DNA of 64,000 bases from Microtetraspora niveoalba (GCF_001570405.1 NZ_BBYM01000018.1:1-64000), one strand, 5' to 3'; counted from the stretch's first letter, positions 16,552 through 26,030 are shown. A program made the numbers and translations. Notes: generated by a model not told the origin, from the sequence alone.

Positions 16552-16970
16552 GCCCCTCCGCGCGGATCCGCGTCCAGCCGTCGCGGCTGAAGAAGGTCAC
16601 CAAGCGCGAGATGGCGGTGCGGTTCGTCTTCGGCGCGGTGATCTCGGTGGTCGCCGCGCTGATCGGCCGCCGCTGGGGCGGGGTCACCGGCGGGGTGTTC
16701 CTCGCGTTCCCCGCCATCCTCGCCGCGACGCTCACCCTGATCCAGCACGAGGAGCACAAGCGGGCGCCGGCCGTCCAGGACGCGCGGGGCGCGATGCTGG
16801 GCGCGGTCGGCATGGTCGCCTACGCCGCCTGCGTCTGGGTGCTGGCGCCCCGGATCCCGGCGCACTTCGCTCTCCTGGCCGGGCTCGGCGTCTGGGCGGC
16901 CGTCTCCGCCGCGCTGTACTTCCTCGTCTGGGTCGGCTTCGGCCACCGCCGCTCCGGGTCCGGCCGCTGA
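16548..16970 (+). CDS. DUF3147-like membrane protein, second of a pair
   Basis: A 140-aa protein with a basic cytoplasmic N terminus (RVQPSRLKKVTKREM) followed by four predicted membrane helices, including FVFGAVISVVAALIGRRWGG and GVFLAFPAILAATLTLIQ. The pair of tandem four-helix proteins with dissimilar N termini resembles antiparallel hetero-oligomeric small membrane transporters, but no substrate is known. The ATG at 16548 overlaps the previous stop. The 3' end is followed by about 230 bp without a gene. Confidence 0.75.
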   Translation: MSPSARIRVQPSRLKKVTKREMAVRFVFGAVISVVAALIGRRWGGVTGGVFLAFPAILAATLTLIQHEEHKRAPAVQDARGAMLGAVGMVAYAACVWVLAPRIPAHFALLAGLGVWAAVSAALYFLVWVGFGHRRSGSGR

Positions 16971-17201
16971 AGAGGGCCCCGGTGAGACCCGCGGAAGGTG
17001 GAGGGCGCCGGGAGGGTCGTTCGCGGGCGGCTCCTCCCCCGGGTCGCCCATCACATGGGCAAGGGCAGAGCTTCCGATGTCACGCGTCCCGGCCCGCGCG
17101 TCGAGTGTTGACCACCGGGGTGCCCACAGGCGCCCAAAAATTTTACTCAAATCCCCATGATCCGTCAAAGAAAGTGTCAATTTGGCGGTTAACCTGTGGG
17201 A

Positions 17202-18077
17202 ATGCACAACGGGAAAGTTCGACTCTCCGTCTGCGCAGCACTCCTCACCTTCGCCGCCGGGCTCGCCACGCCCGCGGTCGCGCAGGCCACTCCGACACGG
17301 ATTCCGGTCACCGAGACCGCGTACAACACTCCGAACGTCTACGGGCGGGCGGCATATCTGATCGACGCCTCGACCGGCAAGGTCGAGCTCAGCAAGGACG
17401 CCACCGAGCGCATGCCGGTGGCCAGCCTCACCAAGGTCATGACGGCGTACGTCGTCCTGAAGGAAGCCAAGCTCACCGACAAGGTCACGATCACCTCGGC
17501 CGACGTCCGGCACGCCGACGACAACGACGGCACCAGCGCCGACCTGCGCGCCGGCGACCGGGTCCAGGTCAAGGACCTGCTGTACGGCCTGATGCTGCCG
17601 TCCGGCGCGGACGCCGCGCACGCCCTCGCCCGCACGTACGGCCCCGGCCTGGACGGGTTCGTCCGCAAGATGAACTCCACCGCCAAGCAGCTCGGCATGA
17701 AGGACAGCCTCTACGTGAACGCCGACGGCCTGCCCATGGCCGGCGGCGACGGCTACTCGACCGCGAAGGACCAGGCCCGGCTCGCCGAGGCGGCGCTCCG
17801 CATCCCCGCGTTCACCGCCGTCACCTCCTCGCAGAGCCACTACGTCCCGAGCAACGGCGAGCACCGCTCCTACACCTGGGTCAACACCAACAAGATGCTC
17901 GGCACCCCGGGCGCGCTCGGCGTCAAGACCGGCTTCACCCGGGCCGCGGGTTACTGCCTGACGTTCGCCGCCGACCGTGACGGCCACCGGCTGATCGGCG
18001 TCATCCTCGGCGAGTCCGCCTCCAACCGGCGGTTCGACACCGCCCAGAACCTGCTGAGCTGGGCCGTCAAGGCGTAA
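17202..18077 (+). CDS. D-alanyl-D-alanine carboxypeptidase (peptidase S11)
   Basis: Exported serine peptidase trimming the terminal D-Ala of peptidoglycan stem peptides. The signal peptide is about 28 aa (LLTFAAGLATPAVAQA). Catalytic motifs: SLTK (SxxK nucleophile, about residue 76), PSGADAAHAL at the SxN position (Ser-Gly-Ala, a variant common in actinobacterial homologues) and KTGFTRAAG (KTG). Length is 291 aa; there is no C-terminal membrane anchor, so it is either secreted or loosely held. I prefer the ATG at 17202 over GTG 17196; TTAACC lies about 8 nt before it, so the transcript may be leaderless. It is convergent with the SARP gene. Confidence 0.94.
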   Translation: MHNGKVRLSVCAALLTFAAGLATPAVAQATPTRIPVTETAYNTPNVYGRAAYLIDASTGKVELSKDATERMPVASLTKVMTAYVVLKEAKLTDKVTITSADVRHADDNDGTSADLRAGDRVQVKDLLYGLMLPSGADAAHALARTYGPGLDGFVRKMNSTAKQLGMKDSLYVNADGLPMAGGDGYSTAKDQARLAEAALRIPAFTAVTSSQSHYVPSNGEHRSYTWVNTNKMLGTPGALGVKTGFTRAAGYCLTFAADRDGHRLIGVILGESASNRRFDTAQNLLSWAVKA

Positions 18078-18123
18078 TCCGCGCCCAGGCGTGGTCCGGG
18101 CTTCGGCGACGACATCCAGGCGA

Positions 18124-18165
18124 GGCGTCGCCGGGTGCCCCTTTCATGGGGGCCCCGGCGGCGCC
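18124..18165. terminator. Long bidirectional stem-loop
   Basis: GGCGTCGCCGGG (18124-18135) pairs with CCCGGCGGCGCC (18154-18165) at 11 of 12 positions, with GCCCC/GGGGC (18137-18141, 18149-18153) inside. TTTC follows on the plus strand. It separates the carboxypeptidase gene from the convergent regulator gene. Confidence 0.75.
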
Positions 18166-18175
18166 TTTCGCGTGT

Positions 18176-20298
18176 TCACGGGAAGCCGGAGGGCAGACCG
18201 CGCCGCAGACAGACGGCGCGGTCCAGATAGTCCCTGGCCAGGCGGGTACGGCCGGCCGAGCGGTGCAGTTCGGCGAGCATCTGGCTGCTCGCCGCGGCGC
18301 CGCTCAGGTCGCCGAGCCGCTGGAAGACGGCCAGCGAACGTTCGAGCCGGATCGAGGCGGGCCGCAGGTCGCCCCGCGCGGCCTGGAGGCCGCCGATCCC
18401 CTGCATCGCGTAGGCGCCGCAGTGCCGGTCGCCGAGGCTCTCGAAGATCTCCAGCGCCCGCCCGTGGAAGCGCAGCGCCGCGTCGGCGTCGGCGGCGAGG
18501 TCGTGCATCCGTCCGACCTGCATGGACACGCACCCTTCCCGGTGGGTGTCGCCCATGTCCCTGGCCAGCCGGAGCGCTCCTTCCAGCCACTCCGCCGCCC
18601 CGGCGAGGTCGCCCGACCTCAGGCAGGCGCGGCCGATCGCCTGGCGCGCGTACGCCTCGCCCTGCCGGTCGCCCAGCGACAGGAACACGGCGAGGGCACG
18701 CCGGAAGTGGCGGAGCGCGGCGGGCCGGTCGTCGCGGAACTGGGCGGCGGCGCCCAGACCGCAGACGGAGATCGCCTCTCCTCTGGGGTCGCCCACCTGC
18801 CGGAAGATCGCGCGGGACCGCCCGAACATCTCCGCGGCCTCGCGATAGCGGTCGCGGTAGAGGGACACCTGCCCGAGCCCGCGCAGCATGGCGGCCTCGC
18901 CGTACCGGTCCCCGGCCTCGCGGGCCGCGTCGAGCGCGGCGCGGTGGGTGCGCCGCCACGCGTCGAGGTGGCAGCGCAGGTCGAAGAACGGCACGAGCGC
19001 GGCGGCGAGCGCCCACGCCGACCCGGCCGGTCCCCGCTCGGCGGTCAGCTCGACCAGCCGCACCAGGGCGTCCCGTTCCTGCCGGAACCAGGAGAGCGGG
19101 TCCCGCGCGAGCCGTGCCAGGCCGTGCCCCACCGGGGTCCAGCGCTCCGCGCCGGCGGACGCGACGCTGAAGACCGTGGTGGGCAGCCCCGCCGCGGCCC
19201 GCTCCGCCGCCACGAGCCAGGCTCCCGCCACGCGCGCCAGGGCGCGCGGATCCGGGTCGCGGGCCGCCCGCTCCCCCGCGTCCCAGCGGACCGGGTCGTA
19301 CAGCCGGTAGCGGGGACGGCCGAGCGTGTCGACGCCGTCCTGGCGCAGCAGGCTCGCGTCCACGAGGACGTCCGTCACGTCGTCCGCGCCGTGCCGGTCG
19401 AGGGCCGCGTCCACCGCCCACGCGGGGAGGGGGTGCGCGCCGAGCGGGGCGAGCGCCCGCAGGGCCCGGGCCGCGTCCGCGGGCAGCAGGCGGTAGCTCC
19501 GGTCGAGGCTCTCCCGCACCTCGAGGTCGCCCGCGCGCAGCTCGGCCAGCCGGGAGGACTCGTCCGCCAGCCGTCGTTCGAGGGCGCGCAGCGGCCAGCC
19601 CGGACGCGCGGCGAGGCGCGCCCCGGCGACGCGTACGGCCAGCGGCAGGTGCGCGCAGGCCCGGGCGACAGCGGCGGCCGACCGGGGTTCGGCGGCGACC
19701 CGCTCGGCTCCGGCGATCCTGCCGAGCAGTTCCACGGCCTCGGCGTGCGGGAGGGCGTCCAGTTCCACCAGGGCCGCTCCGGGGATCTCGGTGATCCGCC
19801 GCCGGCTCGTCACGAGCACGGCCGAGCCGCTGCCGGGCAGCAGATGCCGGACCTGCGCCCCGCCGGAGGCGTCGTCGAGCAGCACGAGCATGGGGCGTTC
19901 GGCCAGCAGCGACCGGTAGAGCGCCGCCCGCTCCCCCGGCCCGCACGGCACGGCCTCCCCGGAAACGCCGAGCGCCCGCAGCGCCTCGGCGAGCAGGTCG
20001 GCGGGCTCCGCGGGCGCGCCCGGGGCGCCGCCAAGGCTCAGGTAGAGCTGCCCGTGGGGGAACCGCTCGCGTACGGCGTGCGCGCAGTGGACGGCGAGCG
20101 CCGACTTCCCCACGCCGGGCGGGCCGGCGATCACGGCGACGGCCGGCGGCCCGGTCGCGGGCGCCAGCACGCGCAGGAGGGCGGCGACGGCCTCCCGGCG
20201 GCCGGTGAAGTCCGGCACGTCGGGAGGGAGCTGGCGCGGGCGCACCGTCCCGGCCACGCGGATCGGGATGTCCGGCGGGGCGGGCTCCTGGACGGGGG
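18176..20298 (-). CDS. SARP-type regulator, C-terminal part: NB-ARC ATPase and TPR repeats
   Basis: Second part of an AfsR-like regulator, in a frame one base off from its N-terminal part (20131-21036). It opens with DVPDFTGRREAVAALLRVL, then Walker A GPPGVGKSALAVH and a kinase-2 strand MLVLLDD of the NB-ARC/STAND domain, LPLAVRVAGARLAARPGWP, a winged region, and finally about eight tetratricopeptide-like repeats such as EAAMLRGLGQVSLYRDRYRE and GEAISVCGLGAAAQFRDDRP. Such ATPase-TPR parts regulate the DNA-binding SARP half. The frame has no start codon or ribosome site at the junction, so it is probably not made as a separate protein. The ORF stays open upstream, but that part is antisense-like shadow. 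Confidence 0.85.
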
Positions 20299-21036
20299 CC
20301 GGTCTCCGGAGAGCACGGCCAGGTGGGCCCGCCGCAGCTCGGGGCCGGGGTCCACGCCCAGCTCGGTGTCCAGCGCGCCGCGGATCTCGTCGTAGCAGCG
20401 CAGCGCCTCGGCCCGCCTGCCGCTCCAGTGAAGCGCGAGCACGAGCCGCCGCCAGAGGTCCTCGCGGAACGGCTGCTCGGCGATCAGGTCGCGCAGCCCG
20501 GCGATCGCCGCCGGGTAGTCCCGGGCGGCCAGCCGCGCGTCGGACAGTTCCTCGGCCGCGGCGAGCCGCGCGTCGGAGATCTCCCGGACGCGGCGGTCCC
20601 ATACGGGGCTGCCCGGCAGGTCGCACAGAAGGGGGCCGCGCCACAGCGCGAGCGCGCGGGCGAGGTGGGCGGGCGCGCCCGCCGGGTCGCGCCGGGCCAG
20701 CGCGACCAGCTCCTCGAAGGTGAGGAGGTCGAGCCGGTCGGGCGCCACCTCGACGGCGTAGCCGCCGGGCCCCGTCCGGATGGCGGCGCCGCCGGGGCCG
20801 AGGGCCGCGCGCAGCGTGCTCGCGTACGTGCGCAGGTTGGCGACGGCCGAGCGGGGGCGGGCCGCGGGCCACAGGACCTCGACGAGCAGGTCCGTGCCGA
20901 CCGTCCGGTTGGCGTCGAGCAGCAGGGTGGCGAGCAGCATGCGCGGCTTGCGGCCGCCGAGCGGGAGGGGCCGCCCCTGGGCGGACCGGACCTCCAGCGG
21001 GCCGAGGACCCGGTGCGTGGGCTGATCAACGATCAT
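20131..21036 (-). CDS. SARP-family regulator, N-terminal part (OmpR-type DNA-binding and BTAD domains)
   Basis: Streptomyces antibiotic regulatory protein-type activator. Residues 8-95 are an OmpR-like winged helix (LGGRKPRMLLATLLLDANRT, LWPAARPRSAVANLRTYAST), and about 100-245 form the bacterial transcriptional activation domain (FREDLWRRLVLALHWSGRRA, LRCYDEIRGALDTELGVDPG). After AVLSGDRPPS (about residue 250) the frame continues into meaningless Arg/Ser-rich sequence to 20131, because the NB-ARC part lies in the next frame. AGAGGAG precedes the ATG at 21036. No antibiotic cluster is visible nearby, so its targets are unknown. Confidence 0.88.
   Translation of the reverse strand: MIVDQPTHRVLGPLEVRSAQGRPLPLGGRKPRMLLATLLLDANRTVGTDLLVEVLWPAARPRSAVANLRTYASTLRAALGPGGAAIRTGPGGYAVEVAPDRLDLLTFEELVALARRDPAGAPAHLARALALWRGPLLCDLPGSPVWDRRVREISDARLAAAEELSDARLAARDYPAAIAGLRDLIAEQPFREDLWRRLVLALHWSGRRAEALRCYDEIRGALDTELGVDPGPELRRAHLAVLSGDRPPSRSPPRRTSRSAWPGRCARASSLPTCRTSPAAGRPSPPSCACWRPRPGRRPSP
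20294..20298 (-). other. Frameshift site inside the SARP gene
   Basis: In the minus-strand sequence GACCGGCCCCCGTCC one extra C in the run of five would fuse the BTAD end (LAVLSGDRP) to PVQEPAPPDIP and the NB-ARC domain in one frame. This is either a true one-base deletion that inactivates the long form, a phase-variable or slippage site, or a sequencing error. Confidence 0.8.
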
Positions 21037-21241
21037 GATCGCCTACTCCTCTTACAGAGGCATTGCCACCATTTATCGCCTCATGTCAGATCTTCGCTAG
21101 CCCTTTGTATGGGTTTTGGATGTTCCTTGTGCGGCCGCCCCGGACCCTTGGCTCCCGTCCGCACCTTCCAGGCGGGCTCCACAGTCAGTGCGCGTGATCC
21201 GCCGGGGCGGCCCGGCGGATCACCCGCGAGGAAGGATCCGC

Positions 21242-22174
21242 ATGAGACCGACGTCCCTCGTCAAGGCCGCGCTGGCGCTGCTGCTCGGCGTCACCGCGGG
21301 CGCCTCGACCGGCCTCGCCGCCGCCTCGGCGGCCTCGTCGTCCACCGCCTCCACCGCCTCCGCCGCCATGGCGGAGCCCGCGTTCCAGATGCCCTTCCCC
21401 TGCGGGCAGACGTGGACCGGCAACTCCAGCGCGAGCAGCGCCCACCAGTCGTGGGAGATCGACTTCAACCGGGGCGGCACCGCCGACGCCGACCTCGGCG
21501 ACACCGTGGTCGCCGCGGCCGCCGGCACGGTCGTGATCTCGGCGCACCAGGGCTCGACGAACGGCTTCGGCAACCTCGTCAAGATCGACCACGGCGGCGG
21601 CTGGTACACGTACTACGCCCACCTGCTCGTCCGGTCGGTGAGCGCGGGCGCGACCGTCAGCCAGGGCCAGAAGATCGGCGAGGTCGGCAACACGAGCAAG
21701 CCCGGCAACGACATCTCCCCGCACCTGCACTACGAGGTGCGCACCGACACCGCCTCCTATCCGGCCAACATCCAGAAGGCCAAGTTCGACGGCGTCACGT
21801 TCGGCTACCCGGTGCAGACGGTGACCTCCCGCAACTGCGGCGGCGGCACCAACCCGTACACGCCCGAGCAGGTGTGCGGCAGCGGCTACAGCGTGATCGA
21901 CTCCGCCGCGCTCGGCACCGCCGGGACCGTCTACCTCCTCTACAACAGCTCCAACGGGTACAACTGCGTCACCACCCTCAAGCGGACCTCTCTCGGCACG
22001 AACACCGCGACCAGCGCCTACCTGGAGGTCCAGGGCAAGAGCCGCATCACCGACTCGGGGAACTTCGGCTACTACGCCGGCCCCGTCCGCGCCGCCGCGG
22101 CGGGCACCTGCGTCAGGTGGGGCGGCTCCGCGGGCGGCAACAGCTACGACAGCCCCCTCGAACACTGCGGATGA
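21242..22174 (+). CDS. Secreted M23-family peptidase (LytM-type)
   Basis: Exported zinc endopeptidase-like protein of 310 aa. The signal peptide ([20 protein letters not shown]) is followed by a Ser/Ala-rich linker. The LytM domain spans about residues 45-175: [12 protein letters not shown] supplies the first His and Asp, [21 protein letters not shown] the conserved core, and HLHYEV the HxH pair. A C-terminal domain of about 110 aa with four Cys ([10 protein letters not shown] onwards, YNCVTTLKR) is typical of actinobacterial homologues and may bind the wall. GAGGAAGG lies 6 nt before ATG 21242. It is divergent from the SARP gene; about 205 bp separates them. Confidence 0.92.
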   Translation: MRPTSLVKAALALLLGVTAGASTGLAAASAASSSTASTASAAMAEPAFQMPFPCGQTWTGNSSASSAHQSWEIDFNRGGTADADLGDTVVAAAAGTVVISAHQGSTNGFGNLVKIDHGGGWYTYYAHLLVRSVSAGATVSQGQKIGEVGNTSKPGNDISPHLHYEVRTDTASYPANIQKAKFDGVTFGYPVQTVTSRNCGGGTNPYTPEQVCGSGYSVIDSAALGTAGTVYLLYNSSNGYNCVTTLKRTSLGTNTATSAYLEVQGKSRITDSGNFGYYAGPVRAAAAGTCVRWGGSAGGNSYDSPLEHCG

Positions 22175-22295
22175 CCGGCGCCCCCGCGGGGTCGGCCGCC
22201 GGACCGTACGGGCCGCGGCGTCACGTACTATCGACGGCGCGAGACCGGAGCCGCCGCGCCCGGTACCCCACACTTCCGAGACCCTGCGGGGGACC

Positions 22296-22718
22296 ATGTT
22301 CCGCACGATGATGAAGTCCAAGATCCATCGCGCCACCGTCACCCAGGCGGACCTGCACTACGTGGGATCCGTGACGATCAGCGGCGAGCTCATGGCCGCC
22401 GCGAACCTGGTGGAGGGCGAGAAGGTCGACATCGTCGACATCGACAACGGCAACCGCCTCTCGACGTACGTCATCGAGGGCCCGGCGGACTCCGGCGTCA
22501 TCGGGATCAACGGCGCGGCCGCCCGGCTGATCGGCGTGGGCGACCTCGTGATCATCATCGCGTACGCGCTGGTGGCCGAGGAGGAGGTCGGCACGCTGCG
22601 CCCGAGCGTGGTGTTCGTCGACGCGGACAACAAGGTGGTCGAGACCGGCCACGACCCGGCCGGGGTCCCCGACGGCGTGGGCCTCCTCCGCGGCGACGTC
22701 GCCGCCCCGACCGCCTGA
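22296..22718 (+). CDS. panD: Aspartate 1-decarboxylase
   Basis: Makes beta-alanine from L-aspartate for pantothenate and coenzyme A synthesis. It is translated as a proenzyme and cleaves itself between Gly24 and Ser25 (YVGSVTI), leaving a pyruvoyl cofactor on Ser25. Seen: [20 protein letters not shown] at the start, Lys9 of the active site, [20 protein letters not shown] (Tyr58-region and the substrate loop), and [10 protein letters not shown] near the end of the conserved core. The 140-aa length is normal. The ATG follows CTGCGGGGGACC. It is alone here, with no panB or panC nearby. Confidence 0.97.
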   Translation: MFRTMMKSKIHRATVTQADLHYVGSVTISGELMAAANLVEGEKVDIVDIDNGNRLSTYVIEGPADSGVIGINGAAARLIGVGDLVIIIAYALVAEEEVGTLRPSVVFVDADNKVVETGHDPAGVPDGVGLLRGDVAAPTA

Positions 22719-22739
22719 ACCCCGCTCCGAGCCGGACGT

Positions 22740-22763
22740 CCCGCTCCCGGGCTCGGGAGCGGG
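22740..22763. terminator. Bidirectional stem-loop after panD
   Basis: A perfect 10-bp stem: CCCGCTCCCG, loop GGCT, CGGGAGCGGG. It lies between panD (+) and the convergent sugar permease gene (-). Confidence 0.82.
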
Positions 22764-22784
22764 CCCCGGCGGCCGCACGCGGGC

Positions 22785-23666
22785 CTACTTGATCGATCCG
22801 GCGGTGAGACCGGAGACGACCTTCCGCTCGATCAGCGCGAAGAGGATGATGACCGGGACGGTCGCGATCACCGATCCGGCGAACAGGTTCTGCCAGTCGA
22901 CCTGGTACTGCCCGATGAAGGAGTTCAGCCGCACGGTGAGCGGCTGCTGCTCGGGCGAGGTGGTCAGGGTGAGGGCGACCACGAACTCGTTCCACGCCGC
23001 GATGAACGTGAAGATCAGCGCGGTGACGACGCCCGGCGCGGCCAGCGGGAGCGTGATCCGGAACAGCGCGCCGAAGCGGCCGGTGCCGTCGATGAACGCC
23101 GCCTCCTCCAGCTCGCGCGGGATCGAGCCGAAGTACGCGTTGAGGATCCACACCGCGAAGGCCAGGTTGAACCCGCCGTTGACCAGGATCAGCGACCAGA
23201 TCGAGTCGACCAGTCCGAGCTGGGAGAACTCGCGGTAGATCCCGACCAGCATCGCGGTCGGCTGGAACATCTGGGTGACCAGCACCAGGATCAGGAACGC
23301 CGTGCGGCCGCGGAACCGGTGCCGGGCCGTGTAGTACGCGGCGGGCATGGCCACCAGCAGCACCAGGATCGTCGATCCGGCCGCGACCTGCAGGGTGACC
23401 AGCAGGTTCCCGGACAGCCCGCCCGACCAGAAGTTGACGAAGTTCTCCCAGGCGAACTCCGTCGGCAGGTAGCTCGGCTCGCGCAGCTCCTTCTGCGGCC
23501 GCAGCGCGGTCAGGATCATCACCAGGTACGGGAACAGGAAGAGGAACGCGATCAGGTACGCGGCCGCGGCGATCACCACCGTCCTGGTCCGCGGCAGCCG
23601 CCGGGCGGGACCGGCGCTCGCGGCGCGCGTGGGCGCGGCGACCGGAGGGGTCGCGGTGGCGGTCAT
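22785..23666 (-). CDS. Sugar ABC transporter permease, MalG-type
   Basis: CUT1-class inner-membrane permease of 293 aa with six predicted membrane segments. The EAA loop that docks the ATPase reads ELEEAAFIDGTGRFGALFRI (about residues 195-214). The N terminus is cytoplasmic and Pro/Ala-rich before AAAAYLIAFLFLFPYLVMI. The ATG at 23666 shares one base with the MalF-type stop codon (TGATG). The operon order is binding protein, MalF-type, MalG-type; no ATPase gene is present, so a shared ATPase (MsiK-like) elsewhere is expected, as in other actinomycete sugar systems. Confidence 0.95.
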   Translation of the reverse strand: MTATATPPVAAPTRAASAGPARRLPRTRTVVIAAAAYLIAFLFLFPYLVMILTALRPQKELREPSYLPTEFAWENFVNFWSGGLSGNLLVTLQVAAGSTILVLLVAMPAAYYTARHRFRGRTAFLILVLVTQMFQPTAMLVGIYREFSQLGLVDSIWSLILVNGGFNLAFAVWILNAYFGSIPRELEEAAFIDGTGRFGALFRITLPLAAPGVVTALIFTFIAAWNEFVVALTLTTSPEQQPLTVRLNSFIGQYQVDWQNLFAGSVIATVPVIILFALIERKVVSGLTAGSIK

Positions 23667-24571
23667 CACGACACCTCGTTCTTCCACTTGCTGACCTTGA
23701 GGAAGATCGCCACCAGGACGATCACCATGCCGAAGTTCACGACGGACATCGCGGCGGACTCGCCGATGTCGGAGCCCTTGAGGATGAACATGAAGATCGT
23801 GGACGTGGCCGTCGAGTAGCCGGGCTGCCCGTGCGTCATCACCCAGATGATCGGGAAGTTGTTGAAGACGTTCATCACGTTGATGAGCGTCGCCACGATC
23901 AGCGCGGGCCGGAGCAGCGGCAGCGTGATCGACCAGTACGTGCGCAGCCGGGACGCGCCGTCCGTCTTGGCCGCCTCGTAGACCTCCGCCGGGATCGTCG
24001 ACAACCCCGCGAGCAGCGCGTACGTCGTGAACGGCAGCGAGACGAAGACCGCCACGGCGATCAGCCACGGCATCGCGGTGGACGCCTGGCCGAGCTGGTC
24101 GGCCTCGGTGCTGCCGAGGGCGTCGAGCAGGCCGAGGTCGCGCCGCACCACGTTGAGGAGGCCGACCTCGGGGTCGAGCATCCATTTGAAGATGATCCCC
24201 GTCATCAGCACCGAGGCCGCCCACGGCGCGATCATCGCCCAGCGGGCGAGGCGGCGGCCGGGGAAACGCTGGTTGAAGAGCTGGGCGAGGCCGAGCGAGA
24301 GCAGGATCGTGACGGCGACGACCGCCACCACCCAGATCACGCTGCGCGCCATGACCCCGGGGAAGTCCGGCTCCTCGAACAGCTTGGTGTAGTTGGCCAT
24401 GCCGTTCGGGCCCTGGACCACGCCGAACCGGCTGATCTTCTGGAACGACGACTTGATCATCTCGACGACGGGCCACACGACCACGACGGCGATCAGCACG
24501 ACGGCGGGGCCGGTCCAGGCGAGGGGCGCCAGCGCGCGCGCCGCCCGCGTCAGAGGGGAGGTCTGCTGCAT
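23666..24571 (-). CDS. Sugar ABC transporter permease, MalF-type
   Basis: CUT1-class permease of 301 aa with six predicted membrane helices (PAVVLIAVVVVWPVVEMI first). The EAA loop is VYEAAKTDGASRLRTYWSITL (about residues 200-220, shown by its key residues EAAxxDG). The start ATG at 24571 follows GCAGGAG; longer upstream frames lack support and would run through the stem-loop at 24607-24641. It pairs with the MalG-type subunit, whose start codon overlaps its stop. Confidence 0.95.
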   Translation of the reverse strand: MQQTSPLTRAARALAPLAWTGPAVVLIAVVVVWPVVEMIKSSFQKISRFGVVQGPNGMANYTKLFEEPDFPGVMARSVIWVVAVVAVTILLSLGLAQLFNQRFPGRRLARWAMIAPWAASVLMTGIIFKWMLDPEVGLLNVVRRDLGLLDALGSTEADQLGQASTAMPWLIAVAVFVSLPFTTYALLAGLSTIPAEVYEAAKTDGASRLRTYWSITLPLLRPALIVATLINVMNVFNNFPIIWVMTHGQPGYSTATSTIFMFILKGSDIGESAAMSVVNFGMVIVLVAIFLKVSKWKNEVS

Positions 24572-24606
24572 CACTCCTGCTTCCTGCGATGAGGTACGGC
24601 CGCAGG

Positions 24607-24641
24607 GGCACGGCCCGCGCCGCGCCGGCGCGGGCCGTGCC
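24607..24641 (-). terminator. Intercistronic stem-loop after the binding-protein gene
   Basis: A perfect 15-bp stem (GGCACGGCCCGCGCC, loop GCGCC, exact complement) begins seven bases past the binding-protein stop codon and ends 36 bp before the MalF-type start. It probably stabilises the upstream mRNA and lets only part of transcription continue, as REP elements do in malE-malF. Confidence 0.75.
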
Positions 24642-24647
24642 ACCGGG

Positions 24648-25919
24648 TCATCCGGCCGTGGCGACCTTCTGGATCGCCCCGAGGACCTTCGCGGGATCAC
24701 CGGTGACGGCGCCGCCGATCGTCTGCTTGATCTGCGTGTTCACCTCGGACCACTTCGGGTCGGTGAAGGGGTAGAAGGTGGCGTTGGGCAGGGCGTCGAG
24801 GAACGGCTTGAGCTTCTCGTCGCCGGAGAGCTTCTCGATGCCCGACTTCGTCACCGGGAGCAGCTTGTAGGTGTCGCTGATCTTCTGCGCGGCGGAGGAG
24901 GCGTAGAAGAAGTCGAAGAACTTCTTGATCTCCTCCTGGTGGCCGTTCTTGTTGAAGGCCATGATCCAGTCCTCGACGCCGAGGGTCGTGTCGAGCGGGC
25001 CGCCCTTGCCGGGGATCGGGGCGACGCCGTAGTTGGTCAGGCCGCCCTTCTCGAAGATCGGCATGGACATGGGGCCGCCGTTGACCATGCCGACCTTGCC
25101 GGCCGCGAAGTCCTCCCAGACCGTCTTGCGGTCCTTGGTGCCGGGGTTCGGCGTGGTCAGGCCGGCCGCGTGCAGGTCCTTGAGGAAGGCGAAGGTCTCG
25201 ACGTTCTGCGCCGAGTCGATCGCCCACTGGCCGGAGGCGTCCTTGTAGCCGCCGCCGTTGCCCATGAACCACAGGAACGACTCGCCCTGGGCCTCCTCCT
25301 GCCCGAGCGGCAGGCCGAACGGCTGGGTCACCCCGGCCTTCTTCAGCTTCTCCGCGGCGGCCTTCAGCTCGTCCCAGGTCTTGGGCGGCTCGCTGACGCC
25401 GGCCTTGGTGAACAGGTCCTTGTTGTAGAACAGGGCGCGGGCGGAGGAGACGAACGGGATGCCGTACGCGGCGCCGTCCACCTTGCCGAACTCGGCGAAC
25501 TTCTCCAGCAGGTCGGACCGGGTGTTCGGCGAGAGCACCTCGTCCACCTTGTACAGCAGGCCGTCCTTGACGAACCCGGAGTAGTCGCCGGTCTGCAGGA
25601 TGTCGGGCATCTGCCCGTTCTGCACCATGGTGGCGACCTGGGTGTCGATGTCGTTCCAGTTGATGACCTGGACGTCGACCTTGATGCCGGGGTTGGCCGC
25701 CTGGAACTCGTCGACGACGCCCTTCCAGAACTTGTCGCCGCTGTTGTCGGCGGTGGGGCCGTCGCCGTAGTCGGCGGCGACCAGCTTCAGCGTCACCGAG
25801 CCGCCCGCGGCCTTGTCAGCGCCGCCGCCGTCGCCCCCGCCCGACTCGCCGCCGCAGGCGGACAGGGCCAGCGCCGCGGCCACGCCGAGGGTGACCACCC
25901 CGGCGATCCTCTTGCTCAT
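24648..25919 (-). CDS. Sugar-binding lipoprotein (extracellular solute-binding protein, family 1)
   Basis: Secreted lipoprotein of 423 aa. The signal peptide ends with the lipobox ALSACGG, then a Gly/Asp-rich linker. The body has VVDEFQAANPGIKVDVQVIN, IPFVSSARALFYNKDLFTKAG and KTWDELKAAAEKLKKAG, all typical of CUT1 oligosaccharide or amino-sugar binding proteins. The ATG at 25919 follows AAGGTGG. Three dre-like sites upstream suggest control by a DasR/NagR-type GntR regulator, so N-acetylglucosamine, N-acetylgalactosamine or a related glycan is a reasonable guess. It heads the operon with the two permeases. Confidence 0.94.
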   Translation of the reverse strand: MSKRIAGVVTLGVAAALALSACGGESGGGDGGGADKAAGGSVTLKLVAADYGDGPTADNSGDKFWKGVVDEFQAANPGIKVDVQVINWNDIDTQVATMVQNGQMPDILQTGDYSGFVKDGLLYKVDEVLSPNTRSDLLEKFAEFGKVDGAAYGIPFVSSARALFYNKDLFTKAGVSEPPKTWDELKAAAEKLKKAGVTQPFGLPLGQEEAQGESFLWFMGNGGGYKDASGQWAIDSAQNVETFAFLKDLHAAGLTTPNPGTKDRKTVWEDFAAGKVGMVNGGPMSMPIFEKGGLTNYGVAPIPGKGGPLDTTLGVEDWIMAFNKNGHQEEIKKFFDFFYASSAAQKISDTYKLLPVTKSGIEKLSGDEKLKPFLDALPNATFYPFTDPKWSEVNTQIKQTIGGAVTGDPAKVLGAIQKVATAG

Positions 25920-25946
25920 CACGAATACCACCTTGATCTGGGGATG

Positions 25947-25962
25947 ACTGGTCTGTACCGGT
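25947..25962. promoter_or_regulatory. dre-like site 1 (DasR/NagR-type operator)
   Basis: ACTGGTCTGTACCGGT matches the DasR-responsive element core (A[CG]TGGTCTAGACCA[CG]T) at most positions. It lies 28 bp upstream of the binding-protein ATG, downstream of the predicted promoter. Confidence 0.65.
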
Positions 25963-26030
25963 TGAGACCCGAACAGCGGATAGGCCGCCTTTGAGCGGCT
26001 TGGGAGCCAAGAGTAAACAGGTGGCAAACG

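Noticed and set aside
18176-21036. SARP regulator as a sign of an antibiotic gene cluster
   Set aside because: No polyketide, peptide-synthetase, terpene or RiPP genes are found in the window; neighbours are cell-wall peptidases and panD.
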